DNA from: Streptomyces antibioticus
Lineage (GTDB): Bacteria; Actinomycetota; Actinomycetes; Streptomycetales; Streptomycetaceae
Assembly (NCBI RefSeq): GCF_002019855.1
Contig: NZ_CM007717.1
Coordinates: 682,001-746,000 of the forward strand
Length of the DNA stretch: 64,000 nucleotides
Direction: 5' to 3'
This document shows positions 1-8,746 of the stretch, one piece after another. Made by a program: the position numbers and the translations under genes. The notes under the pieces were generated by a model. It was not told where the DNA came from. It saw nothing but the letters and a program-made list of their open reading frames with translations, and ran no database searches. The first letter of the stretch is position 1; every line of letters starts with the position of its first letter.

Positions 1-632
1 AGGGAGAACGCGGAGTGGCCGATGCCGACGATGTCGCCGGGGCCGACGGGGGCGCGGCCGACGGGCAGGCCGTTGAGGTAGGTGCCGTTGTGGCTGCCGA
101 GGTCGACGATCTCGTAGCCGCCGCCGGGCAGGGCGCGCAGTTCGGCGTGCCGGCGCGAGACCACGAGGTCGTCCACGACCAGGTCGTTCTCGGCGGCGCG
201 GCCGATACGGACGGTGCGGGTCGGCAGCGGGTGGACGGTGGCCGGGCTGCGGAAGGTGACGGTGTGGGCGGGCATCGACACGGAGGCGGGGCGCTGCGGG
301 GCCGGGGCGGGGCGGTCGGCGAGGACGGCGCACGGGCCGTCGGAGGGGCTGCCGAACCGGATGACGCTGCCGGGGCCGACGGTCCACTGGCGGATCCGGT
401 GGCCGTCGGCCCAGGTGCCGTTGGTGCTCTGGGCGTCCTCCAGGGTCCAGTGGTCGCCGTCGGGTCTGAGCACCGCGTGGTGCCAGCTCACGCGGGCGTC
501 CTCGATGACGATGTCGCTGTTGGGGTCCCGTCCCACGCGATAGGCGCGAGTCGGGTCGATCACCGTGGAGCCCGTATCGGTCTCCAGCACGAGTTCGGGC
601 GCCGTCGGGGCAGCGGGCCATCGGTCCACCAT
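1..632 (-). CDS. Double-FHA-domain protein, N-terminal part (runs off left edge)
   Basis: The visible 210 residues hold two forkhead-associated domains that bind phosphothreonine. The first (about residues 25-80) shows GRDPNSDI, then SWHHA and STNGTW. The second (about 140-200) shows GRAAENDLVV, SRRHAEL and SHNGTYLNG. The ATG at 632 is preceded in frame by a TAG, so the start is well bounded. In actinobacteria two tandem N-terminal FHA domains are typical of long Rv1747-like proteins that continue into an ABC ATPase and a membrane domain. That continuation is inferred, because the rest lies beyond the window. Such proteins are usually controlled by Ser/Thr kinases. Confidence 0.85.
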   Translation of the reverse strand, partial: MVDRWPAAPTAPELVLETDTGSTVIDPTRAYRVGRDPNSDIVIEDARVSWHHAVLRPDGDHWTLEDAQSTNGTWADGHRIRQWTVGPGSVIRFGSPSDGPCAVLADRPAPAPQRPASVSMPAHTVTFRSPATVHPLPTRTVRIGRAAENDLVVDDLVVSRRHAELRALPGGGYEIVDLGSHNGTYLNGLPVGRAPVGPGDIVGIGHSAFS

Positions 633-698
633 GGTCGAATTCTATAGATTCACCCGTTTGCCCGCTCTACGGCGGATGACGTATTCGTCGGCGGCGTC

Positions 699-1109
699 TC
701 AGCCGACGGGCAGGACGAGTGCCGGGAGGGTGCGCTGCATGCGCAGGGCGTCGACGGACTCGGCGAGCAGTTCGTACTCGGTGGTGTCGTCGCTGACCGC
801 GATCCGGACCAGTCGGCCGCCCGCCAACTCGTCGGCCACCAGCTCCTGTTGTCCCAGGTCGGCGCACCAGGCCCGGAGCAGTTCGGGGACGTCCGGCACC
901 GTGGGGGACACGGGGACCAGGGAGTTGGGCGGTAAGTGCTCGTTCTCGGGCCGTGGATCGAGGCGTTCGGCCATCCACGAGGCCCGGTCGCGCAGCCACC
1001 ACAGGGCGAGGGCCAGGGTGGGCGCGCGATAGGTGCCGAGCGGTACGCCGATGCGCCGGCCGTCGCAGACACCGTACGCGGTGACATGGCACAGGAATTC
1101 GTCGTGCAC
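699..1109 (-). CDS. Conserved small protein of unknown function
   Basis: A 136-residue protein that I do not recognise. The GTG at 1109 is chosen because GGGGGAGAGAGG lies just upstream. The frame is open further 5' but reads as non-coding there. The protein begins VHDEFLCHVTAYG and is soluble, with no signal peptide or membrane segment. It is rich in Trp, Arg and Glu in the middle (ALWWLRDRASWM) and has a well-behaved C terminus (ALRMQRTLPALVLPVG). A plausible vegetative-type promoter lies about 85-110 bases upstream. It is a single gene next to the FHA gene on the same strand, 66 bases away. No function is proposed. Confidence 0.6.
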   Translation of the reverse strand: MHDEFLCHVTAYGVCDGRRIGVPLGTYRAPTLALALWWLRDRASWMAERLDPRPENEHLPPNSLVPVSPTVPDVPELLRAWCADLGQQELVADELAGGRLVRIAVSDDTTEYELLAESVDALRMQRTLPALVLPVG

Positions 1110-1419
1110 GCCTCTCTCCCCCGCTGTCCGCTCTGCCGGCCGGGCCTCGCTTTCGGGACGTACTGAGGGGGACGAACTGCCCCTGACCTTCGAGTATGTT
1201 GACTGCTGAAACACTGTCACCATGACTTTCCGGCCAGTCTGTTGGCATATTCCATCGACGCTCATGACCGGATTGCGGCGGGCCCGTGGCCCGTCTTCAT
1301 TACCCGAGGGGTAATCGACCCGCGCGGCGGCGGGCGGGCAAGGTGGTCGCACCGGATCGGCACCGACCGCGATCCGGGTCCTGACCAGTACCGACGACCT
1401 CTCTGGGGGCTGATTCACC
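1110..1419. other. 310-base intergenic region with two regulatory-looking elements
   Basis: No gene is visible. The region holds a leftward promoter candidate (1193-1220) for the small unknown protein. It also holds a near-palindrome, ATTACCC-GAG-GGGTAAT, at 1299-1315, about 105 bases before the SnoaL-like gene. The arms are perfect 7-mers around a 3-base spacer, as expected for a dimeric repressor. The binding protein is unknown. Confidence 0.5.
1193..1220 (-). promoter_or_regulatory. Candidate housekeeping-type promoter for the unknown gene at 699-1109
   Basis: On the minus strand GTGACA (5 of 6 to TTGACA) is followed by 16 bases and CATACT (4 of 6 to TATAAT). Transcription would start about 75 bases before the GTG start codon. 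Motif reading only. Confidence 0.4.
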
Positions 1420-1803
1420 ATGTCCGCGACCACCGACCGTTACGAGAACGCCGTCGCCCGTTACTTCGAGGCTTGGAACGCTCGGGAGCCCGAGGCCCTC
1501 GCCGGGGCCGTCGCCGCCGCGTGGGCGGTGGACGGCGGCTACACCGACCCTCTGGCCGACGTCCGGGGGCACGAGGGGATCGCGGCCGTGGTGTCGGCGG
1601 CGCACGCGCAGTTCCCCGGTTTCGCCTTCCGGCTCACCGGCCGGGTGGACGGGCACCACGACACCGCCCGCTTCTCCTGGGAGCTGGTGCACGAGGCCGA
1701 CGGTTCGGCGCCGGTGGCCGGGTCCGACGTCGTCACGCTGGACGCGGACGGCCGCATCACGTCGGTCCTCGGCTTCCTGGACCGGGTGCCGGCCGGGGCG
1801 TGA
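1420..1803 (+). CDS. SnoaL-like (NTF2-fold) protein
   Basis: A 127-residue protein of the SnoaL/NTF2-like cone fold. The N-terminal helix YENAVARYFEAWNARE, then GGYTDPLADVRGHEGI and a beta-rich C-terminal half (FRLTGRVDGHHDTARFSW, then SDVVTLDADGRI) give the usual layout of single-domain polyketide-cyclase-like or nuclear-transport-factor-like proteins. Members range from cyclases and hydratases to proteins of unknown role, so the substrate cannot be assigned. The ATG at 1420 is the first good start. The gene is monocistronic, with a palindrome at 1299-1315 upstream and a strong terminator at 1808-1846 behind it. Confidence 0.8.
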   Translation: MSATTDRYENAVARYFEAWNAREPEALAGAVAAAWAVDGGYTDPLADVRGHEGIAAVVSAAHAQFPGFAFRLTGRVDGHHDTARFSWELVHEADGSAPVAGSDVVTLDADGRITSVLGFLDRVPAGA

Positions 1804-1807
1804 GAAA

Positions 1808-1846
1808 GGGGGCGGCGGCCGGGGTGTGACACCGGCCGACGCCCCC
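1808..1846. terminator. Bidirectional hairpin terminator between convergent genes
   Basis: A long GC stem starting GGGGGCG and closing CGCCCCC, with inner arms CGGCCGG / CCGGCCG, one mismatch and a two-base bulge around a short loop. It sits exactly between the convergent SnoaL-like gene and the aldo/keto reductase gene. There is no T-run, as is usual for Streptomyces. Confidence 0.65.
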
Positions 1847-1852
1847 GCTCTC

Positions 1853-1890
1853 CCGTCTCAGCCGTCTCGGCCGTCTCAGCCGTCTCAGCC
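1853..1890. repeat. Short tandem repeat, about four copies of GCCGTCTCA
   Basis: Nine-base units (GCCGTCTCA, one copy ending in G) lie directly after the terminator and run into the stop codon of the aldo/keto reductase. Each unit carries TGA in the same frame on the minus strand, so extra copies would not alter the protein. Confidence 0.7.
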
Positions 1891-2919
1891 GTTGATCACC
1901 GCGTCGATCCGGGCCAGCTCGTCCTCCTCGAAGTCCAGGTGGGCGAGCGCGCCCACGCTGTCCTCGATCTGGCGGGCGCTGCTCGCGCCGACCAGCGCGG
2001 AGGTCACCCGGCCGCCGCGCAGCACCCAGGCCAGCGCGAGCTGGGCGAGGGACTGGCCGCGGGACTTCGCGATGTCGTCGAGGGCGCGCAGCTTGCCGAC
2101 CAGTTCCTCGGTGAGCGCGTCGGAGTTCAGGAACGGACTGTCGCTCGCCGCGCGGGAGCCCTCCGGGATGCCGTCGAGGTAGCGGGAGGTCAGTACGCCC
2201 TGCTCCAGCGGGGAGAAGACGATCGAGCCGACCTGGAGTTCGTCCAGCGCGTCGAGCAGGCCCTCGCTCTCCGGGCGGCGGTCGAGCAGGGAGTAGCGCG
2301 GCTGGTGGATGAGGAGCGGGGTGCCCAGCTCGCCGAGGATCCGGGCGGCCTCCCGCGTCTGCTCCGCCGAGTAGTTGGAGACGCCGACGTAGAGCGCCTT
2401 GCCCTGCTGGACGGCGGAGTGCAGCGCACCCATCGTCTCCTCCAGCGGGGTCTCCGGGTCGGGGCGGTGCGAGTAGAAGACGTCGACGTAGTCCAGGCCC
2501 AGGCGCTTCAGGCTCTGGTCCAGGGACGACAGCACGTACTTGCGCGAACCCCACTCGCCGTACGGGCCGGGCCACATCAGATAGCCGGCCTTGGTGGAGA
2601 TCACCAGTTCGTCGCGGTAGGGCGCGAAGTCGGTCTTCAGGAACTCACCGAGCGCGGACTCGGCGGCGCCGGGCGGCGGGCCGTAGTTGTTGGCCAGGTC
2701 GAAGTGGGTGATGCCGAGGTCGAAGGCGCGGCGCAGGATGGCCCGCTGCGTCTCGACCGGGCGGTCCGGTCCGAAGTTGTGCCACAGTCCGAGCGACAGC
2801 GCGGGGAGCTTGAGACCGCTGCGTCCGGTGCGCCGGTAGGGCATGTCCGCGTAACGGTCGGGGTGGGCGGTGTACAACGCGACTCCAGGGGGGTTGGCAC
2901 GGAGGGAACCGCTCACCAC
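1885..2919 (-). CDS. Aldo/keto reductase, YghZ-like
   Basis: A 344-residue NADPH-dependent reductase of the aldo/keto reductase TIM-barrel family. It is collinear with E. coli YghZ (L-glyceraldehyde-3-phosphate reductase) from PALSLGLWHNFG through ITHFDLANNYGPPPG (catalytic Asp and Tyr), ISTKAGY (Lys), YVDVFYSHR (His) and the C-terminal cofactor motif ALVGASSARQIEDS. The GTG at 2919 has an AGGTGGGG-like site. A TTG at 2877, 14 codons in, would match the E. coli N terminus better. The gene is divergent from a LysR-type gene, with an inverted repeat in the 70-base gap, so control by that regulator is likely. The physiological aldehyde or ketone is unknown. Confidence 0.9.
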   Translation of the reverse strand: MVSGSLRANPPGVALYTAHPDRYADMPYRRTGRSGLKLPALSLGLWHNFGPDRPVETQRAILRRAFDLGITHFDLANNYGPPPGAAESALGEFLKTDFAPYRDELVISTKAGYLMWPGPYGEWGSRKYVLSSLDQSLKRLGLDYVDVFYSHRPDPETPLEETMGALHSAVQQGKALYVGVSNYSAEQTREAARILGELGTPLLIHQPRYSLLDRRPESEGLLDALDELQVGSIVFSPLEQGVLTSRYLDGIPEGSRAASDSPFLNSDALTEELVGKLRALDDIAKSRGQSLAQLALAWVLRGGRVTSALVGASSARQIEDSVGALAHLDFEEDELARIDAVING

Positions 2920-2949
2920 TCTGGCCCCACCTGCGGGTAGTGGTCCAAC

Positions 2950-2984
2950 AGAAGAATCCGATGATATTCAGCGGATACTCTTCT
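2950..2984. promoter_or_regulatory. LysR-type operator candidate between the aldo/keto reductase and LysR genes
   Basis: An interrupted dyad, AGAAGA-ATCCG then 11 bases then CGGAT-(2 bases)-TCTTCT. The inner ATCCG-N11-CGGAT has the size and symmetry expected for a LysR-type box. It lies within 6-40 bases of the LysR start codon, which fits autoregulation plus divergent control. Confidence 0.5.
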
Positions 2985-2989
2985 CAATC

Positions 2990-3874
2990 ATGGAGCTACG
3001 CCATCTTCAGCACTTCGTCGCCGTCGCCGAGGACCAGCATTTCACCCGGGCCGCCGAACGGCTGATGGTGTCCCAGTCGGGTCTGTCCGCGTCGATCCGG
3101 GCGCTGGAGCGCGAGCTGCGCGCGCCGCTGTTCGTACGGACCACCCGCCGGGTGACGCTCACGGAGGCGGGCCGGGCCCTGCTGGCGGAGGCGGAGCGGA
3201 TCCTGGCGCAGGTCAGGGCGGCGCACGAGGCGGTGGCCGCCGTACAAGGCGTGGTGCGCGGCACGCTGTCGGTGGGCACCGAGCAGTGCATCGCCGGGGT
3301 GGACGTGGCGGGGCTGCTCGCGGCGTTCCGGCGCCGCCATCCGGACGTGGAGATCCGGCTGCGGCAGACCGGCTCGGGCGCGCTCGGCGAGGAGGTCGCG
3401 GCGGGCCGGCTGGACCTGGCCTTCGCCTACCGCACCCAGGCGGACACCGACCAACTGCGGTGCGTACCGCTGGCCGGCGAGCCGATGTACGTGCTGTGCC
3501 ATCCCGGGCACCCGCTGGCCCGCGGGGCCGTCGCGCCGGCGCCTGCCGACGTGGCCGGCGAGGTGTTCGTCGACTTCCACCCGGACTGGGGGCCGCGCCG
3601 GGCCACCGACGCGGCCTTCGCGGCGGCGGACGTACGCCGGACGGTCGCCCTGGAGGTCAACGACGTGCACAGTCTCCTGGACCTGGTGGGCGAGAACCTC
3701 GGCATCGCCGTCGTACCGCGCCACTTCCGGCACAAGCGCGAGACCCTCACCGCGCTGCCCCTCAAGGGGACCGACGAGGTGGTCTACGAGACGGTCGCCC
3801 TGCTGCCGCCCGCCCGCTCCACCAGCCCGGCCGCCCGCGCCCTGATGACCCTGCTGGAGACCGGGGAGGCGTGA
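2990..3874 (+). CDS. LysR-family transcriptional regulator
   Basis: A 294-residue LysR-type protein. The winged helix-turn-helix fills residues 1-60 (MELRHLQHFVAVAEDQHFTR, then SQSGLSASIRALERE) and a periplasmic-binding-like effector domain covers about 90-290 (GTLSVGTEQCIAGVDVAGLL; LDLAFAYR; PMYVLCHPGHPLA). The ATG at 2990 begins the canonical domain exactly. Divergent orientation and the dyad at 2950-2984 point to the aldo/keto reductase as its target. The effector is unknown. Confidence 0.9.
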   Translation: MELRHLQHFVAVAEDQHFTRAAERLMVSQSGLSASIRALERELRAPLFVRTTRRVTLTEAGRALLAEAERILAQVRAAHEAVAAVQGVVRGTLSVGTEQCIAGVDVAGLLAAFRRRHPDVEIRLRQTGSGALGEEVAAGRLDLAFAYRTQADTDQLRCVPLAGEPMYVLCHPGHPLARGAVAPAPADVAGEVFVDFHPDWGPRRATDAAFAAADVRRTVALEVNDVHSLLDLVGENLGIAVVPRHFRHKRETLTALPLKGTDEVVYETVALLPPARSTSPAARALMTLLETGEA

Positions 3875-3939
3875 GAAGTCCCGTCGGGGAGCGGGCGGAA
3901 CGGGCGGCGGGACGGCGGGGGCTGCGCGATGGTGGACGT

Positions 3940-4455
3940 ATGCATGCGAAGGACATCCTCATCGACGGGTACGGCCGCATCCAGGAAGAAGTCCACGCCG
4001 TCGTCGAGGGCCTCGGCCCCGACGTCCTGGACGCCCGGCCCGCCCCCGACGCGAACTCCGTCGCCTGGCTGGTCTGGCATCTCACCCGGGTCCAGGACGA
4101 CCACATCGCCGACGCTTTCGGGCTGGAGCAGGTGTGGCTCGCGCAGGACTGGGAGAAACGCTTCGGACTGGACCTGCCGCGCCGCGACACCGGCTACGGG
4201 CACACCCCGGCGCAGGTCGCCGCGGTGCGGGTCGGCGACGGCTCCCTGCTGACCGGCTACCACGACGCCGTGCACGCCCAGAGCCTCCAGGCGCTGCGCG
4301 CGGTGACCGCGGCGGACCTGGAACGCGTCGTGGACGAGCGCTGGGATCCGCCGGTCACGCTGGGCGTACGGCTGGTCAGCGTCCTGTCCGACGATCTCCA
4401 GCACGTCGGACAGGCCGCCTATGTGCGCGGGCTGCTTCAGAGCGCGGACGCGTAG
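3940..4455 (+). CDS. DinB-superfamily protein (possible thiol-dependent transferase)
   Basis: A 171-residue four-helix-bundle protein of the DinB/DUF664 type. The metal-ligand pattern is visible: a first helix, then [16 protein letters not shown] (first His), and near the C terminus [15 protein letters not shown] (second His). In actinobacteria such proteins include mycothiol-dependent S-transferases, but the substrate here is unknown. The ATG at 3940 gives [14 protein letters not shown], a normal family start. The last 19 bases overlap the convergent add gene. Confidence 0.8.
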   Translation: MHAKDILIDGYGRIQEEVHAVVEGLGPDVLDARPAPDANSVAWLVWHLTRVQDDHIADAFGLEQVWLAQDWEKRFGLDLPRRDTGYGHTPAQVAAVRVGDGSLLTGYHDAVHAQSLQALRAVTAADLERVVDERWDPPVTLGVRLVSVLSDDLQHVGQAAYVRGLLQSADA

Positions 4456-5534
4456 CCCGGCAGGACGACGTCCTCGATGAGGGCCTTGCGCTCGTCGAAC
4501 GGCAGGAACGCGCTCTTCACGGCGTTCACGGTGACCGCGCGCAGGTCCTCGGCGCCCCAGCCGGCCTCCTCGACGAGCAGGGTCATCTCGCGGGTCATCG
4601 TGGTGCCCGACACCAGACGGTTGTCGGTGTTGAGGGTGACCCGGAAGCCGAGGTCCTTCAGCGCGGTGATCGGGTGCTCGGCGATGGAGGTCGCGGCGCC
4701 GGTCTGGAGGTTGGAGGTGGGGCACATCTCCAGCGCGATCCGGCGGTCCCGCACCCAGCCGGCCAGGCGGCCGAGCTTGCCGTCCACGATGTCGTCGGTG
4801 ATGCGCACGCCGTGGCCGATGCGCTGGGCGCCGCACACCTGGAGGGCCTGGTGGATGCTGGGCAGACCGTGGGCCTCGCCGGCGTGGATGGTGAAGGGGA
4901 CGTTCTCGCGGCGCAGGTGCGCGAAGGCGTCCAGGTGGTCGGCGGGCGGGAAGCCGTCCTCGGCGCCGGCGATGTCGAAGCCGACGACGCCCGCGTCCCG
5001 GAAGGCGACCGCGAGGTCGGCGGTGGCCCGGGTGCGGTCCCACATCCGCATCCCGCACAGCAGGGTGCCGACCCGGACCGGCGTACCCGCCGCGGCGGCC
5101 TTCGCCATACCGGCGGCCAGGCCCTCCTGCACGGTCTCGACGACCTCGGCGAGGGTGAGCCCGCCGTTCAGCATCAGCTCGGGGGCGTAGCGCACCTCGC
5201 CGTAGACCACGCCGTCGGCCGCCAGGTCGAGCACGTACTCCTCGGCCGTGCGCAGCAGGCCCTCGCGGGTCTGCATCACGGCGAGGGTGTGCTCGAAGGT
5301 GGCTATGTAGCGCACCAGGTCGCCCGAGTTGGCGGCCTCGACGTACCAGGCGGCCAGCTCACCGGGGTCGGTGGTGGGCAGCGTGTGCCCGGCGGACTCC
5401 GCCAGTTCGACGACGGTGGCGGGGCGCAGGCCGCCGTCGAGGTGGTCGTGCAGGACGGCCTTGGGGAGCCGGCGGAGCGTGTCGGCGTCGAGACGGGGTG
5501 CGGTCGGGGCGGCGGGGGCAGTCGGTGCGCTCAT
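4437..5534 (-). CDS. add: Adenosine deaminase
   Basis: A 365-residue zinc-dependent adenosine/2'-deoxyadenosine deaminase for cytoplasmic purine salvage. All hallmarks are present: [14 protein letters not shown] (the zinc-binding HxH), TIHAGEAHG (His and catalytic Glu), QRIGHGVRI (His), [10 protein letters not shown] and [15 protein letters not shown] (the D of TLNTDN, zinc/active site). Length is normal for the family. The proline/alanine-rich first 13 residues are dispensable-looking. It stands alone on its strand and ends inside the convergent DinB gene. Confidence 0.95.
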   Translation of the reverse strand: MSAPTAPAAPTAPRLDADTLRRLPKAVLHDHLDGGLRPATVVELAESAGHTLPTTDPGELAAWYVEAANSGDLVRYIATFEHTLAVMQTREGLLRTAEEYVLDLAADGVVYGEVRYAPELMLNGGLTLAEVVETVQEGLAAGMAKAAAAGTPVRVGTLLCGMRMWDRTRATADLAVAFRDAGVVGFDIAGAEDGFPPADHLDAFAHLRRENVPFTIHAGEAHGLPSIHQALQVCGAQRIGHGVRITDDIVDGKLGRLAGWVRDRRIALEMCPTSNLQTGAATSIAEHPITALKDLGFRVTLNTDNRLVSGTTMTREMTLLVEEAGWGAEDLRAVTVNAVKSAFLPFDERKALIEDVVLPGYASAL

Positions 5535-5604
5535 GTACGTGTTCCTCGGCAGTGGTGCTGGGCTGTGGTGCGGGTGGGGCGGACGGCGCGGGGGCGGGGG
5601 CCGG

Positions 5605-6000
5605 TCAGGCGGTGGCGGGCTGGAGCAGGTCCCAGCGGTTGCCGTGCAGGTCCTGGAAGACGGCGACGGAGCCGTACGGCTCGTGCCGGGGCTCCTCCAG
5701 GAAGGTCACCCCGGCGGCGAGCATCCGGGCGTGGTCGCCCGCGAAGTCGCCGGTGTGCAGGAAGAAGCCGACGCGGCCGCCGGTCTGGTCGCCGACCCTG
5801 GCCCGCTGGGCGTCGTCCTTGGCGCGGGCGAGCAGCAGACCGGTGCCCTCCTGGTGCGCGCCGGGGCGCACGACGACCCACCGGGAGCCGTCGGGCCGCG
5901 GCTCGTCCTCGACGAGCGCGAACCCGAGCGCCTCCGTGTAGAAGCGGATCGCCTCGTCGTAGTCGTCGACGACAAGGGTGACCAGGGCGATGCGTGACAT
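5605..6000 (-). CDS. Glyoxalase/VOC-superfamily protein
   Basis: A 131-residue single-unit vicinal-oxygen-chelate protein ([21 protein letters not shown], typical first half; then [22 protein letters not shown] and [15 protein letters not shown] in the second half). It resembles small Streptomyces glyoxalase/bleomycin-resistance-type proteins of unassigned substrate. The ATG at 6000 has GGAAGG about 6 bases upstream. It lies 70 bases downstream of add's start on the same strand but is transcribed first, so the two could share a message. Confidence 0.85.
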   Translation of the reverse strand: MSRIALVTLVVDDYDEAIRFYTEALGFALVEDEPRPDGSRWVVVRPGAHQEGTGLLLARAKDDAQRARVGDQTGGRVGFFLHTGDFAGDHARMLAAGVTFLEEPRHEPYGSVAVFQDLHGNRWDLLQPATA

Positions 6001-6129
6001 CGGGGCCTTCCGTGAGCCTGCGGCAGTGCGTGCACTGAGGTGATTGACGGGAGAGGTTATACGTAAAACGTACGGCACGCCAATCCCTGCGGTGCCGGTC
6101 TTCGGTGCCGGGTCTTCGGTGCTCGGGGG

Positions 6130-6966
6130 TCAGTGCTCGGGCCGCGGGCGGATCCTGATCATCGTCGTGTCGTCCCGCTCGATCGCGCGGGCCGCGCGCA
6201 ACTCGGTGACCAGGCGTTCGAAGGCGGGCTCGTCCACCTGCCGGACGACCTGCCACCAGGCCGCCGCGCCCGGCCCCGCGCCGGTGTGGCCGTGGGTGAG
6301 CAGGGTCTCGGCGAGGGCGTCGGAGACCAGCAGGACGGTGTCCTGGCCGTCGAGCCGGCCCTGGTAGTGGTGGATCCGGTCGGCGGCGAGGGGTTCGGCG
6401 GCGCTGAGCAGGTCGGGGTGCGAGCCGAACAGCGCGGCGTCGCCGAGCGGGAAGGCCCGCAGCAGCGCGTCCCCCCGGAGGTGGAGCAGACAGGAGTCGC
6501 CGACCGCCACCGCCTCGAAGCTCCAGCCCTCGGGCGCCGGCCGCAGCCGCATGCCCAGGAAGGTGGCCTTGGCGACGCCCCGGGCCTCGGCGTCCTCCAG
6601 CCAGAAGTCGGCCGGCCTGCGATGCGTCTCCTGGCCGTCGGCGCCCATGACCGCGGCGGCCGCGTTCCCCTTGCGCCGCTCGGCCTCCCGCTCGCTCCAC
6701 TTCTCGCGGCAGCGGTCCACCCAGTGCACCAGGGACTCCGGGGAGTGGTCGGGGCCCTCGGTGACATACTCCCGCGCCAGCAGCCGGGCCCACGGTCCGG
6801 CCCGGAAGGCGGAGCTGGCGCCGTCGCACAGGGCGAAGGCCCGCCGGTCGCCGGAGACGGCCACCGCGTCCCGCCATTCCTCCGGGCACTCCGGGGTGGC
6901 GGGAACCCGGTACACATGTACGTCCACGCCGGTGCCCGCCCCCACGCCCACCCCGGCCTCGCTCAC
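6130..6966 (-). CDS. PP2C-type protein phosphatase, last gene of a dynamin/kinase/vWA operon
   Basis: A 278-residue metal-dependent Ser/Thr phosphatase of the PP2C superfamily. Metal-binding landmarks are FALCDGASSAF (motif with Asp-Gly), VAVGDSCLLHL, LVSDALAETLL and ERDDTTMIRI near the end. Helical insertions relative to textbook PP2C are seen around KWSEREAERRKG. The GTG at 6966 overlaps the TGA of the vWA gene by four bases (GTGA), showing translational coupling. The pairing with a kinase-like protein and a TerY-like vWA protein suggests it removes phosphates placed by the kinase. This is inferred from the TerY-P type of gene neighbourhood. Confidence 0.85.
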   Translation of the reverse strand: MSEAGVGVGAGTGVDVHVYRVPATPECPEEWRDAVAVSGDRRAFALCDGASSAFRAGPWARLLAREYVTEGPDHSPESLVHWVDRCREKWSEREAERRKGNAAAAVMGADGQETHRRPADFWLEDAEARGVAKATFLGMRLRPAPEGWSFEAVAVGDSCLLHLRGDALLRAFPLGDAALFGSHPDLLSAAEPLAADRIHHYQGRLDGQDTVLLVSDALAETLLTHGHTGAGPGAAAWWQVVRQVDEPAFERLVTELRAARAIERDDTTMIRIRPRPEH

Positions 6967-7778
6967 AGCGTGCCGACGTTCAGCGCCTTGACGACGGCCG
7001 CGAGGTCGGCGTTGCAGACGAACCCGCGCGCGCCCTCCCCGGGGCGGGGCTGGCCGTGCCGTTCGGCGTCGGTCCTGGCGTACTCCAGCATCCGGGAGGT
7101 CAGGACGGAGGAGGTGTGGAACAGGCCCGCCGTGTAGCGGTCCGGCAGACCGGCCGGGTCGCTGGGGAAGAGGACCGGCTCGGCCGCCCGCGCGGCCACG
7201 GCCACGTTGAACATGCTGAGCGGCCCCTCGATGGTCCGCAGCGCCACCAGCCGGTCGACGCGTCCGGCGACGTCGTCCAGGGTGCCGTCGGTCGCCTCGC
7301 CGTCGGTGATGTTGATGACGACCGGCGCCGGGGAGTCCTGGTGCGCGGCGACCCAGCCGGCCGCGAAGTCGTGCGCCAGGTCGAGGGCGGCGCACATCAT
7401 CGTCTGGCCGTCGGCGACCGGTTCCAGCCAGACGGGCCAGGACTGGCCGTCCGGCTCCTCGTGGATCCGCAGGAACGAGTCCGCCAACTGGGGTGCGGAG
7501 ACCATAGGGTTGGCGAATCCGTCGCCGTTCTTCAGCAGCGGCCGCACCCGGTCGGAGTAGCCGATCAGGGCGATGTCGAAGTAGTGCCGGGGCCCCTTGT
7601 CGTCGACCACACAGCGCTGCACGAGCTGCATCAGCAGACGGTTGGTGGTGTCGGCCAGGGCCTCGGCCTTGGACCGGCCGACGGCGCCCAGCATGGGGGC
7701 GGACATGGAGTACGACTGGTCGAGGAGCAGGATGAAACAGGCCGGGTGCCGGCGGTCGACGCGGGTCGTCTGGTTCAT
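6963..7778 (-). CDS. TerY-like von Willebrand factor A domain protein
   Basis: A 271-residue protein that is essentially one vWA domain. The MIDAS metal site is complete: LLLDQSYSMS (DxSxS) near residue 20, the Thr of ADGQTMMCAALD and the Asp of INITDGEATDG. The C-terminal part carries GLFHTSSVLTSRM and NADLAAVVKALNVG. No signal peptide is seen, so it acts in the cytoplasm, probably as a metal-dependent protein-binding scaffold. The start (ATG 7778) overlaps the preceding stop as ATGA, and its own stop overlaps the PP2C start. Soluble vWA proteins of this look next to a kinase and PP2C are the TerY-P type. Confidence 0.88.
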   Translation of the reverse strand: MNQTTRVDRRHPACFILLLDQSYSMSAPMLGAVGRSKAEALADTTNRLLMQLVQRCVVDDKGPRHYFDIALIGYSDRVRPLLKNGDGFANPMVSAPQLADSFLRIHEEPDGQSWPVWLEPVADGQTMMCAALDLAHDFAAGWVAAHQDSPAPVVINITDGEATDGTLDDVAGRVDRLVALRTIEGPLSMFNVAVAARAAEPVLFPSDPAGLPDRYTAGLFHTSSVLTSRMLEYARTDAERHGQPRPGEGARGFVCNADLAAVVKALNVGTL

Positions 7779-8746
7779 GGGTCGCCTCCGTCCCCCCACG
7801 GTCGCGGGGTGAAGTGGTCCGGATCGAGCAGCAGCCGGGGCGGTCGCCCCAACGCGTCCAACTGCCAGCCGAACGCGCACTGTCCGCACGCCCCCGCACT
7901 CCCGGCGAGCTGAGCGGCAGGCGTCGTCCCGAGGTCGAAGGAACCGCACCTCGGGCACTGGGGGCCGGTCTCCGGGCGGGTCGCGGGGTGGTGCGGGGAG
8001 CCGGCGAGCGTGGCTCGGAAGGCGTGGATGTCGAAGGTGGGGGCTGGAGTAGGGGTTCGTGTGGGGGTCGGACGGGCGGGTGGTGGCGGTGGCGGTTCCG
8101 CCTGGGTGGCCGGCTCGCTCGGGGGCGGGGCCGCCTGCTGTACGGGTGCCGGGGAGGGTGCCGCCGTCTCCTTGCGCCGGTGCCCCTGTGGTGCCGGTGT
8201 CGTCAGTCCGCCGATCCCGCGCAGGGCACGGGCCGAGGGGACGACGAGCAGGCCGACGGCGATGAGGCCCAGGACGCGCAGGATGGGGGTGTCGCCGCGG
8301 TCCGGCGGCGGCTCGGCGGCGCGCAGCACCGTGCCGTCCTCGTCGACGACCTCCACCGACCTGGGCTGCCGTCCGGCCACCGTGCCGGGGTGGCCCGCAC
8401 CGGCGAGGTCGACGACGGTGGGCGGCAGCAGGGCGGCGATCCGCCGGCTGAGCACCGGGCCGGGCGTCCACGCTCCCTGCCGGTAGGGGACGGGCGGCGG
8501 TGGGGGCGTCACGATCACCAGGTCGGCGTCGGCCCGCCGGGCGCGTTCCGCGATGCGGTCGAGGTCCGACGGCCCTGCTTTCGGGGGCAGTTGAACCACC
8601 ATGGTCCGCGCGGGCGCCGGGGCGCCGCTGCCGCCGCCGGGGAGCACCGCGGCGAGCAGGGCCGCCGCCAGGGCGAGCAGCAGGACGACGGTGCCGGTGC
8701 GGGACCAGGTGACGGGGCCGGGCGGGCGGGCCCGGGTCCCGGTCAC
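7775..8746 (-). CDS. Membrane protein with C-terminal zinc ribbon
   Basis: A 323-residue protein without a family name I recognise. Residues about 14-36 are a transmembrane segment (VVLLLALAAALLAAVLPGGG). A domain of roughly 110 residues follows (RTMVVQLPPKAGPSDLDRIAERARRADADLVIV is split here by Pro stretches), then a second membrane segment (ILRVLGLIAVGLLVVPSA). After that comes a Pro/Thr-rich linker and a zinc ribbon with CPRC ... CGQC near residue 280. With two membrane passes, the ribbon faces the cytoplasm. GTGA and ATGA overlaps with both neighbours place it firmly in the operon. It is probably the membrane anchor of the dynamin/kinase/vWA system. Confidence 0.75.
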   Translation of the reverse strand: MTGTRARPPGPVTWSRTGTVVLLLALAAALLAAVLPGGGSGAPAPARTMVVQLPPKAGPSDLDRIAERARRADADLVIVTPPPPPVPYRQGAWTPGPVLSRRIAALLPPTVVDLAGAGHPGTVAGRQPRSVEVVDEDGTVLRAAEPPPDRGDTPILRVLGLIAVGLLVVPSARALRGIGGLTTPAPQGHRRKETAAPSPAPVQQAAPPPSEPATQAEPPPPPPARPTPTRTPTPAPTFDIHAFRATLAGSPHHPATRPETGPQCPRCGSFDLGTTPAAQLAGSAGACGQCAFGWQLDALGRPPRLLLDPDHFTPRPWGDGGDP

